Shown here: one piece after another, positions 17,897 through 26,431 of the stretch | Position numbering within the stretch: position 1 is the first letter of the stretch | Layout of the letters: every line of letters begins with the position of its first letter | NCBI RefSeq assembly: GCF_032121415.1 | Contig: NZ_CP135079.1 | Location: forward strand, 6,572,001-6,636,000 | Direction of reading: 5' to 3' | Length of the DNA stretch: 64,000 bases | Origin: Streptomyces parvus | GTDB lineage: Bacteria > Actinomycetota > Actinomycetes > Streptomycetales > Streptomycetaceae | The notes under the pieces: generated by a model | What the model saw: the letters and a program-made list of their open reading frames with translations, nothing else | Told to the model about the DNA's origin: nothing | Database searches by the model: none | Made by a program: the position numbers and the translations under genes

Positions 17897-18639
17897 AGCT
17901 CACCCTGCGCGTCTGGCGTCAGCGCAACGCCGAAGAGCCCGGCGCCATGGCCACCTACGAAGTCGACGACATCTCCGCGGACATGTCGTTCCTGGAGATG
18001 CTCGACACCCTCAACGAGGAACTCACCCTCGCCGGGGACGAGCCCGTCGCCTTCGACCACGACTGCCGCGAGGGCATCTGCGGCGCGTGCAGCCTCGTCA
18101 TCAACGGCGACGCCCACGGCCCGGAGCGCACCACCACCTGCCAGCTCCACATGCGGTCCTTCGCCGACGGCGACACGATCGACATCGAGCCCTGGCGCGC
18201 CTCCGCCTTCCCGGTCATCAAGGATCTGGTCGTGGACCGCTCCTCGTTCGACCGGATCATCCAGTCCGGCGGCTACATCTCCGCCCCCACCGGCACCGCT
18301 CCGGACGCCCACGCCACCCCGGTGCCCAAGCCGGACGCCGACTTCGCCTTCGAGCACGCCGAGTGCATCGGTTGCGGGGCCTGCGTCGCCGCCTGCCCCA
18401 ACGGCTCGGCGATGCTGTTCACCTCGGCGAAGGTCAACCACCTCAATGTCCTGCCGCAGGGCGCCCCCGAGCGTGAGACCCGCGTCCTGGACATGGTGGC
18501 CCAGATGGACGAGGAGGGCTTCGGCGGCTGCACCCTGACCGGCGAATGCGCCACGGCCTGCCCGAAGGGCATCCCGCTGCCCTCGATCGCCGCGATGAAC
18601 AAGGAGTGGCTGCGGGCGACCCGCAAAGTCCGCCGCTGA
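17893..18639 (+). CDS. sdhB: Succinate dehydrogenase/fumarate reductase iron-sulfur subunit
   Basis: A 248-residue electron-transfer subunit. The N-terminal ferredoxin domain binds a [2Fe-2S] cluster through CREGICGACS (about residues 60-68) and a later Cys in TTTC (about 83). The C-terminal domain holds the [4Fe-4S] and [3Fe-4S] clusters through CIGCGACVAACPNG (about 158-171) and CTLTGECATACPKG (about 213-226). It bridges FAD in SdhA and the haems of SdhC. It is the last gene of the operon and converges on the UvrA-like gene. Confidence 0.93.
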
Positions 18640-18649
18640 CGCGGGAGCC

Positions 18650-18696
18650 GATCCCGTATGGACTCGGGGCTCGCCCCCCCGGAGCCGTACGGGACC
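18650..18696. terminator. Possible imperfect hairpin between sdhB and the UvrA-like gene
   Basis: GATCCCGTATGGACTC (18650-18665) pairs with GGAGCCGTACGGGACC (18681-18696) over most positions, allowing G-T pairs, with a 15-base loop. It lies between convergent stops at 18639 and 18709. Confidence 0.4.
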
Positions 18697-18708
18697 AGCG
18701 GCGCACGG

Positions 18709-21135
18709 TCAGCGCCGCAGCGCCTTCGCCAGATACGGGGCCGTACGGCTCCCGGCGGTACGCGCCACCTCGGCCGGGGTGCCGGCCGCGACGATCCGGC
18801 CGCCCCGGTCCCCGCCCTCCGGCCCCAGGTCGATGACATGGTCCGCGCCCGCCACCACGGCCATGTCGTGCTCCACGACCACCACCGTGCTCCCGCCGTC
18901 GACCAGCGCGTGCAACTGCCGCATCAGCACCTCCACATCGGCCGGATGCAGCCCCGTCGTCGGCTCGTCCAGCAGGTACAGCGTGTGCCCGCGCCGGGTG
19001 CGCTGGAGCTCCGCCGCCAGCTTGATGCGCTGCGCCTCGCCGCCGGACAGCTCGGTAGCGGGCTGCCCGAGCCGCAGATAACCGAGCCCCACGTCCAGCA
19101 GGGTCCTCAGCGCCCGCTCGGCGGCGGGCGTCCCGGCGAAGAACGACGCCGCCGACTCCACGGTCAGATCGAGGACCTGAGCGATCGTCAGGCCGTCCAG
19201 CGTGACGTCCAGCGTCTCCGGGTTGTAGCGCGCACCATGACAGTCCGGGCAGGGCGCGTACGTGCTGGGCAGGAACAGCAGCTCCACCGAGACGAAACCC
19301 TCGCCCTGGCAGGTCTCGCACCGCCCGCCGCTCACGTTGAACGAGAACCGCCCGGCCCCGTAGCCGCGCTCCCGGGCCGTCTCCGTCCGCGCGAACAGCT
19401 TCCGTACGGCGTCGAACAGACCGGTGTACGTCGCCAGATTGGACCGGGGCGTCCGCCCGATGGGCTTCTGGTCGACCTGGACGAGCCGGTCCACCGCCTC
19501 CAGCCCGGTGACGGAGGCGCAGAACCGCTCGCCCGCCCCGGTCGCCTCCTCGCCCGCCTGCCGGTCGGCCAGCACCCCGGCGAGGACCTGGCCGACCAGG
19601 GTCGACTTGCCCGAGCCGGACACCCCGGTCACCGCCGTGAACACCCCGAGCGGGAATTCCGCGTCGACGCCCCGCACATTGTGCCGCTCAACGCCGGTCA
19701 GCCGGATCCACCCGGACGGGGTGCGCGGCTCGCGTACCGGCGCGGGGCCCCGGCCGTCCTCGGGGAAAAGGAAGCGCCGCGTCGCAGACTCCGGGACCTG
19801 GGCGAGCCCCTCCGGCGGACCGCTGTGCAGCACCCGCCCGCCGTGCTCCCCGGCCAGCGGACCCACGTCCACCAGCCAGTCCGCCCGTCGCACCACGTCC
19901 ATCTGGTGCTCCACCACGAAGACCGAGTTCCCGGCCTCCTTGAGCCGGCCCAGCACCCCGAGCAGTGCCTCGGTGTCCGCCGGATGCAGCCCGGCCGACG
20001 GTTCGTCCAGGACGTACACGACACCGAAGAGACCCGACCGCAACTGCGTTGCCAGCCGCAGCCGTTGCAGCTCGCCGGAGGAAAGCGTCGGGGCCGTGCG
20101 GTCCAGGCTCAGATAGCCCAGGCCCAGCTCCGTCACCGTCCCGATCCGCGCCAGCAGATCGGTCGTCAGCACCCGGGCCGTCTCCTCGCCGCCCGCGCCC
20201 GCCCCGGCCAGCACCTCCGCCAGCACGGACAGCGGCAGCCCGGCCAGCTCCGCGATGGTCCGCCCGGCGAAGGTCACCGCCATCGCCTCGGGCCGCAACC
20301 GGCTCCCGCCGCACACCGGGCACGGCGCACTGGTCAGAAAGCGCTCCGCCTTCGCCCGCAGCGACCGGCTCTTGGTGTCGGCGAAGGTGTGCAGCACATA
20401 GCGCCGCGCGCTCATGTACGTGCCCTGGTAGGGGCGTTGGATCCGGCCCGCGTCCCGCACCGGATGCACCGTCACCACCGGCTGCTCGTCGGTGAACAGG
20501 ATCCACTCGCGGTCCTCCGGATCCAGCTCCCGCCAGGGCCGGTCGACGTCGTAGCCGAGGGCGTCCAGCACATCCCGCAGATTCTTCCCCTGCCACGCCC
20601 CCGGCCAGGCGGCGATCGCCCCCTCCCGGATCGACAGCGAGGGATCCGGGACGAGCAACTCCTCGTCCGTCCGGTGGATCCGCCCCAGCCCGTGGCACTC
20701 CGGGCACGCCCCGACGGCGGTGTTGGGGGAGAAGGAGTCGGAGTCCAGCCGGTCGGCCCCCGGTGGGTAGTCGCCCGCCCGGGAGAAGAGCATGCGCAGC
20801 GAGTTGGAGAGCGTCGTCACCGTCCCGACGGACGACCGGGCGCCCGGGGCGGAGCGCCGCTGCTCCAGCGAGACGGCGGGCGGCAGTCCGGTGATCTCCC
20901 CGACGGCCGGCGCGCCCACCTGGTGGATCAGCCGTCGGGCGTAGGGGGCCACGGACTCGAAGTAGCGGCGCTGGGCCTCCGCGTAGAGGGTCCCGAAGGC
21001 GAGGGAGGACTTCCCCGACCCCGACACGCCCGTGAATACGGTCAGGGTGTCGCGCGGGATGTCGACCCGCACGTCCTTGAGGTTGTGCTCGCGCGCGCCG
21101 CGCACCCGGACGTACGGATCGTGGGGGGAGTGCAT
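18709..21135 (-). CDS. UvrA-like ABC ATPase (short, UvrA2-type)
   Basis: An 808-residue soluble ABC ATPase with two nucleotide-binding halves. Walker A motifs GVSGSGKSS (about residue 38) and GVSGSGKST (in the second half), signatures LSSGELQRLRL and LSGGEAQRIKL, and two DEPSAGLHP / DEPTTGLHP Walker B-D-loop segments are visible. Zinc-finger Cys pairs occur (CPECHGLG, CPVCGGSRL, CETCQGEGF, CPDCHG). It is about 150 residues shorter than housekeeping UvrA, with a reduced insertion domain, fitting the UvrA2/DrrC-like class seen in antibiotic producers and linked to DNA damage or drug tolerance. The ATG at 21135 starts the canonical N-terminus. The exact role here is unknown. Confidence 0.88.
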   Translation of the reverse strand: MHSPHDPYVRVRGAREHNLKDVRVDIPRDTLTVFTGVSGSGKSSLAFGTLYAEAQRRYFESVAPYARRLIHQVGAPAVGEITGLPPAVSLEQRRSAPGARSSVGTVTTLSNSLRMLFSRAGDYPPGADRLDSDSFSPNTAVGACPECHGLGRIHRTDEELLVPDPSLSIREGAIAAWPGAWQGKNLRDVLDALGYDVDRPWRELDPEDREWILFTDEQPVVTVHPVRDAGRIQRPYQGTYMSARRYVLHTFADTKSRSLRAKAERFLTSAPCPVCGGSRLRPEAMAVTFAGRTIAELAGLPLSVLAEVLAGAGAGGEETARVLTTDLLARIGTVTELGLGYLSLDRTAPTLSSGELQRLRLATQLRSGLFGVVYVLDEPSAGLHPADTEALLGVLGRLKEAGNSVFVVEHQMDVVRRADWLVDVGPLAGEHGGRVLHSGPPEGLAQVPESATRRFLFPEDGRGPAPVREPRTPSGWIRLTGVERHNVRGVDAEFPLGVFTAVTGVSGSGKSTLVGQVLAGVLADRQAGEEATGAGERFCASVTGLEAVDRLVQVDQKPIGRTPRSNLATYTGLFDAVRKLFARTETARERGYGAGRFSFNVSGGRCETCQGEGFVSVELLFLPSTYAPCPDCHGARYNPETLDVTLDGLTIAQVLDLTVESAASFFAGTPAAERALRTLLDVGLGYLRLGQPATELSGGEAQRIKLAAELQRTRRGHTLYLLDEPTTGLHPADVEVLMRQLHALVDGGSTVVVVEHDMAVVAGADHVIDLGPEGGDRGGRIVAAGTPAEVARTAGSRTAPYLAKALRR

Positions 21136-21214
21136 GGGGCTCGGCTCCGTACGGGTGGGATGCTGACGCCTGGGGGCGCCCTGGAGAACAACGTGGGGGA
21201 CAAACAGTCCGATT

Positions 21215-22300
21215 CTAGGCGTCGGCGCCGGTGGTGGGCCTGCCGGACCCCGCCGCGCGACCCACGGGGCTCGGGCTCCGTTCGGCTGCCCGGCCCGGCG
21301 GCCGGGCCAGCCGGGCGAGCCGCCGTAGCGAGTCCACCAGCGCCTCCCGGTCGTACGTGCTGGTCGTGACGAGCACCTCGTCCGCCCCGGTCTCCCCGAC
21401 CGCGCGCTCCAACTGGGCCGCCACCTGGTCCTCGGTGCCGTGGACATGGCCTTCGAGCCCCTGCTCGTACAGCGACCGCTCCTTGGCCGTCATGGTCAGG
21501 GCCTCGATGCGCTCGGCCGGGGCCAGCGGAGGGAAGTCGCCGTGCGTACGGGAGTACGCCATGGCCCACGCCTCCGGTACGAGCAGCCGGCGGGCCGCCT
21601 CCTCGGTGCCGGCGACGGCCACCGTGCCCGCGACGATCACCTCGGGGTGCTCGGCGCGGGCCGACGGACGGAAGTCGCGGCGGTAGACCTCGATGGCGCG
21701 CAACACCTTGTCCCGGCCGCGCAGGTCGCCGATGACGAGGGGGAGCCCGGCGGCCGCGGCGACCGACGCGCCCTCGCCGATCGCGAGCACGTACGCGGGG
21801 ATCCGCAGGCCCTCCGCCGGATGGGCGTGCACTCCGGGGTGGGCCTGCTGGGTGCCGTCGATCCAGCCGAGCAGTTCGGTCAGGCGCCCGGGGAAGTCGT
21901 CGGCGTCCTCCTTGCCGTGGCCGAGCGCCCGGCGTACCCCGTCGGTGAAGCCCACGGAGCGGCCGAGACCCATGTCGATCCGGCCGGGAAAGAGGGAGGC
22001 GAGCACCCCGAACTGCTCGGCGACGACCAGCGGCCGGTGGTTGGGCAGCATCACTCCGCCGGTGCCGACCCGGATGGTGGAGGTCGCCGCGGCGACGGCG
22101 GCGGCGAGCACGGTCGGCGCGGACCCCGCGACCCCCGGCACACCGTGGTGTTCGGAGACCCAGAAACGGTGGAAGCCGAGCGCTTCCGCCTCCCGGGCCA
22201 GATCCACGGTGTCGCGCAGCGCCCGGGGGCCGTCGTGCCCCTCGCGGGTGCGGGAACGGTCCAGGACGGAGAAGCGGGTCGACGCGATCACAGAGCTCAC
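21215..22300 (-). CDS. LLM-class flavin-dependent oxidoreductase
   Basis: A 361-residue cytoplasmic enzyme of the bacterial luciferase-like family. The N-terminal strand is followed by FWVSEHHGVPGVAGSAP (flavin/F420 pocket, about residues 45-61), then RVGTGGVMLPNHRPLVVAEQFGVL and LFPGRIDMGLGRSVG, which are typical of the MsnO8/LLM group that uses FMN or F420. The last 35 residues are Arg/Pro/Ala-rich and probably a non-conserved tail. It sits 79 bases upstream of the UvrA-like gene on the same strand and could be co-transcribed. Its start faces the HAD gene at 22359. The substrate is unknown. Confidence 0.88.
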   Translation of the reverse strand: MSSVIASTRFSVLDRSRTREGHDGPRALRDTVDLAREAEALGFHRFWVSEHHGVPGVAGSAPTVLAAAVAAATSTIRVGTGGVMLPNHRPLVVAEQFGVLASLFPGRIDMGLGRSVGFTDGVRRALGHGKEDADDFPGRLTELLGWIDGTQQAHPGVHAHPAEGLRIPAYVLAIGEGASVAAAAGLPLVIGDLRGRDKVLRAIEVYRRDFRPSARAEHPEVIVAGTVAVAGTEEAARRLLVPEAWAMAYSRTHGDFPPLAPAERIEALTMTAKERSLYEQGLEGHVHGTEDQVAAQLERAVGETGADEVLVTTSTYDREALVDSLRRLARLARPPGRAAERSPSPVGRAAGSGRPTTGADA

Positions 22301-22358
22301 GCCCTGTTCAACGCGCTCGTTCCGCAGGGATTCCCGAGGTGCTTCCTAAGCTGGGGGA

Positions 22359-22847
22359 GTGGACAACGACGCACGGCCGCTGGCCGTATTCGACCTGGAC
22401 GGCACGCTCGCGGACACCGCCCACCGGCAGCCCTTCCTGGAGGGCGCCAAGCGCGACTGGGCCGGCTTCTTCGCCGCGGCCGTGGACGACCCGCCGCTCC
22501 CGGAGGGCGTACGGCTGGTGCTCGCGAGCGCCGAGGAGTGCCGGATCGTCTATCTGACCGGACGCCCCGAGCGGTGCCGCCGCGACACCGTGCGCTGGCT
22601 GAGCCGCCAGGGGCTGCCCGAGGGCACGCTGTTCATGCGACGCGACGACGACCGGCGCCCCGCCCGCCGGACGAAGCTGGACATCCTCCGGCGGCTGGGG
22701 CGGACGGGGCGGGTGCACATGCTCGTGGACGACGACGAACTGGTCTGCGATGCGGCCGAGGTGGCCGGATTTACCGTGGTGCGGGCCCCTTGGGCCGATC
22801 CGTCGGATGCGCTGAAGGCTGCCCAGGAGCACGAGGGGCGTACCTGA
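22359..22847 (+). CDS. HAD-superfamily phosphatase (polynucleotide phosphatase-like)
   Basis: A 162-residue protein with the HAD core: motif I FDLDGTLADT (nucleophile D11, general acid D13), motif II LTGRPE (about 67-72), a Lys in RTKLDIL (about 107) and motif III VDDDELVC (about 122-129). The small cap and the TGRPE segment resemble the 3'-phosphatase domain of T4-type polynucleotide kinase and related nucleotide phosphatases. The GTG at 22359 has GGGGGAG just upstream. It faces away from the LLM gene. Its stop abuts the stop of the dodecin gene with no gap. The natural substrate is not clear from sequence. Confidence 0.82.
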   Translation: MDNDARPLAVFDLDGTLADTAHRQPFLEGAKRDWAGFFAAAVDDPPLPEGVRLVLASAEECRIVYLTGRPERCRRDTVRWLSRQGLPEGTLFMRRDDDRRPARRTKLDILRRLGRTGRVHMLVDDDELVCDAAEVAGFTVVRAPWADPSDALKAAQEHEGRT

Positions 22848-23063
22848 TCAGCTGTTTTCGTCGAGCCGAAAGCCCACTTTCAGGCCGACCTGATAGTGCG
22901 CGATTCGGCCGTCTTCGATATGGCCACGAACTTGATTAATCTCGAACCAATCGAGATTGTGCAACGTTTCCGCCGCTCTTGCGACGCCGTTCCGGATCGC
23001 CGCGTCGATGCCCTCGTCGGAGGTTCCTACGATCTCGGTGACCCGATAGGTGTGATTCGCCAT
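22848..23063 (-). CDS. Dodecin family flavin-binding protein
   Basis: A 71-residue protein with the dodecin pattern: VTEIVGTSDEGIDAAIRNGVARAAETLHNLDWFEI, then IAHYQVGLKVGFRLDE. The Trp of DWFEI (residue 39) and the following strand residues form the flavin-stacking site of the family. Twelve copies would assemble into a hollow sphere that stores or buffers FMN/riboflavin. It is a single gene, divergent from the sugar-binding lipoprotein gene; its AGGAGAG ribosome binding site is strong. Base composition is slightly more AT-rich than the neighbours. Confidence 0.92.
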   Translation of the reverse strand: MANHTYRVTEIVGTSDEGIDAAIRNGVARAAETLHNLDWFEINQVRGHIEDGRIAHYQVGLKVGFRLDENS

Positions 23064-23162
23064 TGTTTGTCTCCTCTCCTGTGACCACGGTGCCCCAATC
23101 CGGGGTGTCCCGCGAGGGGGGGAACGGGGCGAACCGGGACAGGCGTCCGCCTTGACCTACCC

Positions 23163-23178
23163 ATTGGTCCATACCAAA
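23163..23178. promoter_or_regulatory. DasR-responsive-element-like site
   Basis: ATTGGTCCATACCAAA contains TGGTCNANACCA, matching 10 of the 12 core bases of the DasR operator (consensus ACTGGTCTAGACCAGT). It lies about 90 bases upstream of the GTG of a DasA-like sugar-binding lipoprotein gene, the type of target DasR controls in response to glucosamine-6-phosphate. Direct DasR binding has not been shown here. Confidence 0.6.
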
Positions 23179-23265
23179 ATTCAGCCAACCGCCCGTGCGA
23201 GCGCCGCCCGCAATCCCCCCACACCGGGTCCGATTTCGTTGTGCCGTTTCGCAGAAGGTGACCAC

Positions 23266-24528
23266 GTGAAGAACCGCATACTGGCTGGAGCCATCGCGCT
23301 TGTCTCGACCGTCGCACTCGGTGGATGCGGCTACATATCGGGCTCGGGCGGCGGTGACCGCACAGTGACGGTCTGGCTGATGAAGGACAGCGTCTCGCCC
23401 GGCTTCCTGGACAAGTTCACCCGGTCGTACGAGGAGGAGAACCCCTCGATCGAGCTGGACTTCCAGATCCAGGAGTGGAGCGGCATCGGCCCCAAGGTCG
23501 TCTCCGCGCTGGAGGGCGACGACGCCCCGGACGTGATCGAGGTCGGAAACACGCAGGTCGCGCAGTACGCGGAGAGCGGCGGCCTGCGGGATCTGACCCT
23601 CGAATCGATGCGCGACCTGGGCAGCGAGGACTGGCTGCCCGGCCTGGCCCAGCCCGGCAGCATCAACGGCGTGCAGTACGGCATCCCGTGGTACGCGGCC
23701 AACCGGGTGGTGATCTACAACAAGGACATCTTCCAGGAAGCGGGCATCGACGCCGTCCCGAAGACGCGCGCCGAGTGGATCGAGGCCACCGAGAAGCTCA
23801 ACAACAGCGGAAACCAAGGCATTTACCTGGCCGGTCAGAACTGGTACGTGCTCGCCGGATTCATCTGGGACGAGGGCGGCGAGCTCGCCGACGAGAACGG
23901 CGGCGACTGGCAGGGCGCCCTGGACACCCCGGAGGCCCTGGCGGGCATGGAGTTCTACCAGAAACTCCAGGCGCTCGGCGACGGACCCAAGGACGCCGAC
24001 GAGGAGAAGCCCCCGCAGACCGACGTATTCGCCAAGGGCGACGTCGCCCAGATCATCTCGGTGCCGGGCAGCGCCGCGCTCATCGAGCAGAAGAATCCCG
24101 AACTCAAGGGAAAGCTGGGCTACTTTCCCATTCCCGGCAAGACCGCGAAAGCGCCCGGTTCGGTGTTCACCGGCGGCTCCGACCTCATCGTCCCGAAGAA
24201 CGCCGACGAGCGCAGCGCGGGCATCGCCGTCGTCAAGGCGCTGGCGAGCGAGAAGTGGCAGACGGAGCTGGCCCGGGGCATGAGTTACGTCCCGAACAAG
24301 CCGAGCCTCGCCCACGTCATCGAGGGTGACGAGGGGACGGCGGCCATGGCGGAAGGCGCCACCCGCGGCCGCGCCACCCCCAACTCGGCGCAGTGGGCCA
24401 GGGTCGAGGCGGAGAACCCGATCAAGCCCTACATGACGGCTGTGCTCCAGGGCGGAGACCCGGCCCGCGAGGCCAAGACCGCATCCGAGCGCATCACCGC
24501 CCTGCTCACCGGCACCGGCACCGGCTGA
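23266..24528 (+). CDS. Sugar ABC transporter substrate-binding lipoprotein, DasA-like
   Basis: A 420-residue lipoprotein: GTG start at 23266 with AAGG upstream, signal peptide with lipobox ending at the Cys of ALGGCG (about residue 20), then a family 1 extracellular solute-binding fold. Recognisable segments are VTVWLMKDS, DDAPDVIEVGNTQVAQYAE, and GIPWYAANRVVIYNKDIF, which I recall as characteristic of the chitobiose-binding DasA group. A DasR-like operator lies upstream. No permease or ATPase genes follow; the next gene is an acyltransferase, so it is an orphan binding protein that would rely on permeases elsewhere and the shared ATPase MsiK. Likely ligand: N,N'-diacetylchitobiose or a related amino sugar, by inference. 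Confidence 0.85.
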   Translation: MKNRILAGAIALVSTVALGGCGYISGSGGGDRTVTVWLMKDSVSPGFLDKFTRSYEEENPSIELDFQIQEWSGIGPKVVSALEGDDAPDVIEVGNTQVAQYAESGGLRDLTLESMRDLGSEDWLPGLAQPGSINGVQYGIPWYAANRVVIYNKDIFQEAGIDAVPKTRAEWIEATEKLNNSGNQGIYLAGQNWYVLAGFIWDEGGELADENGGDWQGALDTPEALAGMEFYQKLQALGDGPKDADEEKPPQTDVFAKGDVAQIISVPGSAALIEQKNPELKGKLGYFPIPGKTAKAPGSVFTGGSDLIVPKNADERSAGIAVVKALASEKWQTELARGMSYVPNKPSLAHVIEGDEGTAAMAEGATRGRATPNSAQWARVEAENPIKPYMTAVLQGGDPAREAKTASERITALLTGTGTG

Positions 24529-24710
24529 TCCCGCCCCCGGGGTGGCGGGCGGCGCCCGGCGGACGCTCCGTCCCTGGGATTCAGCCGTCGCACATCCGCG
24601 CTCCCCACGGCGGTCACGTCGAATCCAGCCGGTGACGGAAGAAGTAAGGGGTCGGTGCGTCGCACCCGCGACGGCCCGGCCCCTGACCGCTCCCGTCCCC
24701 GGAGACCGCC

Positions 24711-25517
24711 ATGACCGTGCTGCCCCTCGCCCCGCACCACGCCCCCGCTCCCGCCTCCGCCCCGACCCCCGCCACCGGCCCGGAACCGGCCTACCGGGTC
24801 TCCCTCGCCACCTGCCAGGAAGACGTACGCGCGGCACAGCGACTGCGCCACCTGGTGTTCGCCGGGGAGCTCGGAGCCCGGCTTGAAGGACCCGAACCCG
24901 GCCTGGACAGCGACGCCTTCGACACGTACTGCGACCACCTGCTGGTCCGGGAGACCGCCACCGGGGACGTCGTCGCCACCTACCGGCTCCTGCCGCCCGA
25001 CCGTGCCCGGACAGCCGGACGCCTCTACGCGGAGAGCGAGTTCGACCTCAGCAGGCTCGCCCCGATCCGCGACGACCTCGTCGAGGTCGGCCGCTCCTGC
25101 GTCCACCCCGCCCACCGCGACGGCGCGGTCATCGCCCTCGTCTGGGCCGGACTCGCCCGCTACATGGAGCGGACCGGCCACACCTGGATCGCGGGCTGCT
25201 GCTCCCTCCCGCTGGCCGACGGCGGCGCGTCGGCCGCCCGCAGCTGGAACACCGTACGCGCGGGACACCTCGCGCCCCAGGAGTACTGGGTCACCCCGCA
25301 CCGCCTCTGGGACTCCTCCGCGCACGGCCCGGAAGCCGGCTCCCGGGCGGACCTCCCGCCCCTGCTGCGCGGCTACCTCCGGCTCGGCGCCCAGGTCTGC
25401 GGAGCCCCGGCGTACGACCCCGACTTCAACGTCGCCGACCTGTACGTCCTGCTCTCGCTGCGCCGGACCGACCCGCGCTACCTGCGCCACTTCCTCTCGC
25501 TGGCCCCGCTGCGATGA
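24711..25517 (+). CDS. olsB: Ornithine-lipid N-acyltransferase, OlsB-like (GNAT fold)
   Basis: A 268-residue protein. After a Pro/Ala-rich N-terminus (about 1-25) comes the OlsB-type acyltransferase domain: LRHLVFAGELGA, then ATYRLLPPDRA, and VEVGRSCVHPAHRDG (about residues 124-138), which is the conserved core of this family. OlsB transfers a 3-hydroxyacyl group from acyl-carrier protein to ornithine to form lyso-ornithine lipid. Its stop overlaps the start of the PlsC-like gene (ATGA), giving an olsB-olsA pair. Ornithine lipids replace phospholipids under phosphate limitation. The family assignment rests on the combination of the two adjacent genes. Confidence 0.82.
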   Translation: MTVLPLAPHHAPAPASAPTPATGPEPAYRVSLATCQEDVRAAQRLRHLVFAGELGARLEGPEPGLDSDAFDTYCDHLLVRETATGDVVATYRLLPPDRARTAGRLYAESEFDLSRLAPIRDDLVEVGRSCVHPAHRDGAVIALVWAGLARYMERTGHTWIAGCCSLPLADGGASAARSWNTVRAGHLAPQEYWVTPHRLWDSSAHGPEAGSRADLPPLLRGYLRLGAQVCGAPAYDPDFNVADLYVLLSLRRTDPRYLRHFLSLAPLR

Positions 25518-26431
25518 GCGGCTGGCTGCCCGCCGCCCCGTGCATCCCGGACCGCTGCGCCCGGCACACCGGGGCCGTACGCGCTCCGCTGCCCGCCGCG
25601 CTCCTCCTGCTGTCCGGCTGCACCCTGGTCCTGCTGGGGGTGGTCTGCGTACCGCTGGTCCGGCTGCTCGGGGCCGGCCCGCGGCGCCGGCTGACCCGGC
25701 GCTGGGCGCGCGCCGTTCCACAGGCCTTCGGCGTACGCGTCATGGTCCGGCCGCACGAGCCGGACCGCGCCCCGGGCGAGGGCGAACTGGTCGTCGCCAA
25801 CCACATCTCCTGGCTCGACATACCGCTGGTCGCGTCCGCACTGCCCGGACGGATGGTCGCCAAGCGCGAGATCCGCTACTGGCCGCTCCTGGGGCCCCTC
25901 GCCGCGCTCGGCGGCACCCTGTTCATCGACCGCGACCGGCTGCGCGCGCTGCCCGCCGCCGTACGGACCATCGCGACGGCCCTGCGCTCCGGCTCCCGGG
26001 TGGTGGTGTTCCCCGAGGGGAGCACATGGTGCGGACGGGGAGGCGGCGGCACGTTCCGGCCCGCCGCGTTCCAGGCGGCGATCGACGCCGGAGCGACGGT
26101 CCGGCCGGTCCGCATCGCCTACCGCACGGCGGCGCACCATTCCGCCGCGCACGACGGCGCGGGGCACTGCTCAGGTCCGGGCGCGGGCGCGGTCGCGTTC
26201 GTCGGTGCCGACCCGCTCGCCGCCTCTCTGTGGCGGGTCGTGCGGGCGGCCGGGCTCACCGCCCGCATCGACGTGCTCGCGCCGATTCCCGCGGACGGCG
26301 AGGACGGCCGCCGCGCCCTGGCGCGCAGGGCGCGAACGGCCGTCCTCGGCCCCGAAGAGCCCCGCCGGTCCGGTCAGACCGCCGTGGCCAGCGAGAGGGC
26401 GAACCGGCCCGCCGAGTCCGTCCACCACTGA
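25514..26431 (+). CDS. olsA: Lysophospholipid acyltransferase, OlsA-like (PlsC family)
   Basis: A 305-residue membrane-associated acyltransferase. An N-terminal hydrophobic helix (about 25-50) precedes the catalytic H-x4-D motif NHISWLD (H98, D103) and the phosphate-binding FPEGST (about 168-173). It should acylate the hydroxyl of lyso-ornithine lipid to finish ornithine-lipid synthesis begun by the OlsB-like protein. The last 19 or so codons lie opposite the C-terminal coding region of egtD (overlap 26374-26431). That tail is non-conserved in composition, so the real functional end is likely earlier. Confidence 0.82.
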   Translation: MSGWLPAAPCIPDRCARHTGAVRAPLPAALLLLSGCTLVLLGVVCVPLVRLLGAGPRRRLTRRWARAVPQAFGVRVMVRPHEPDRAPGEGELVVANHISWLDIPLVASALPGRMVAKREIRYWPLLGPLAALGGTLFIDRDRLRALPAAVRTIATALRSGSRVVVFPEGSTWCGRGGGGTFRPAAFQAAIDAGATVRPVRIAYRTAAHHSAAHDGAGHCSGPGAGAVAFVGADPLAASLWRVVRAAGLTARIDVLAPIPADGEDGRRALARRARTAVLGPEEPRRSGQTAVASERANRPAESVHH

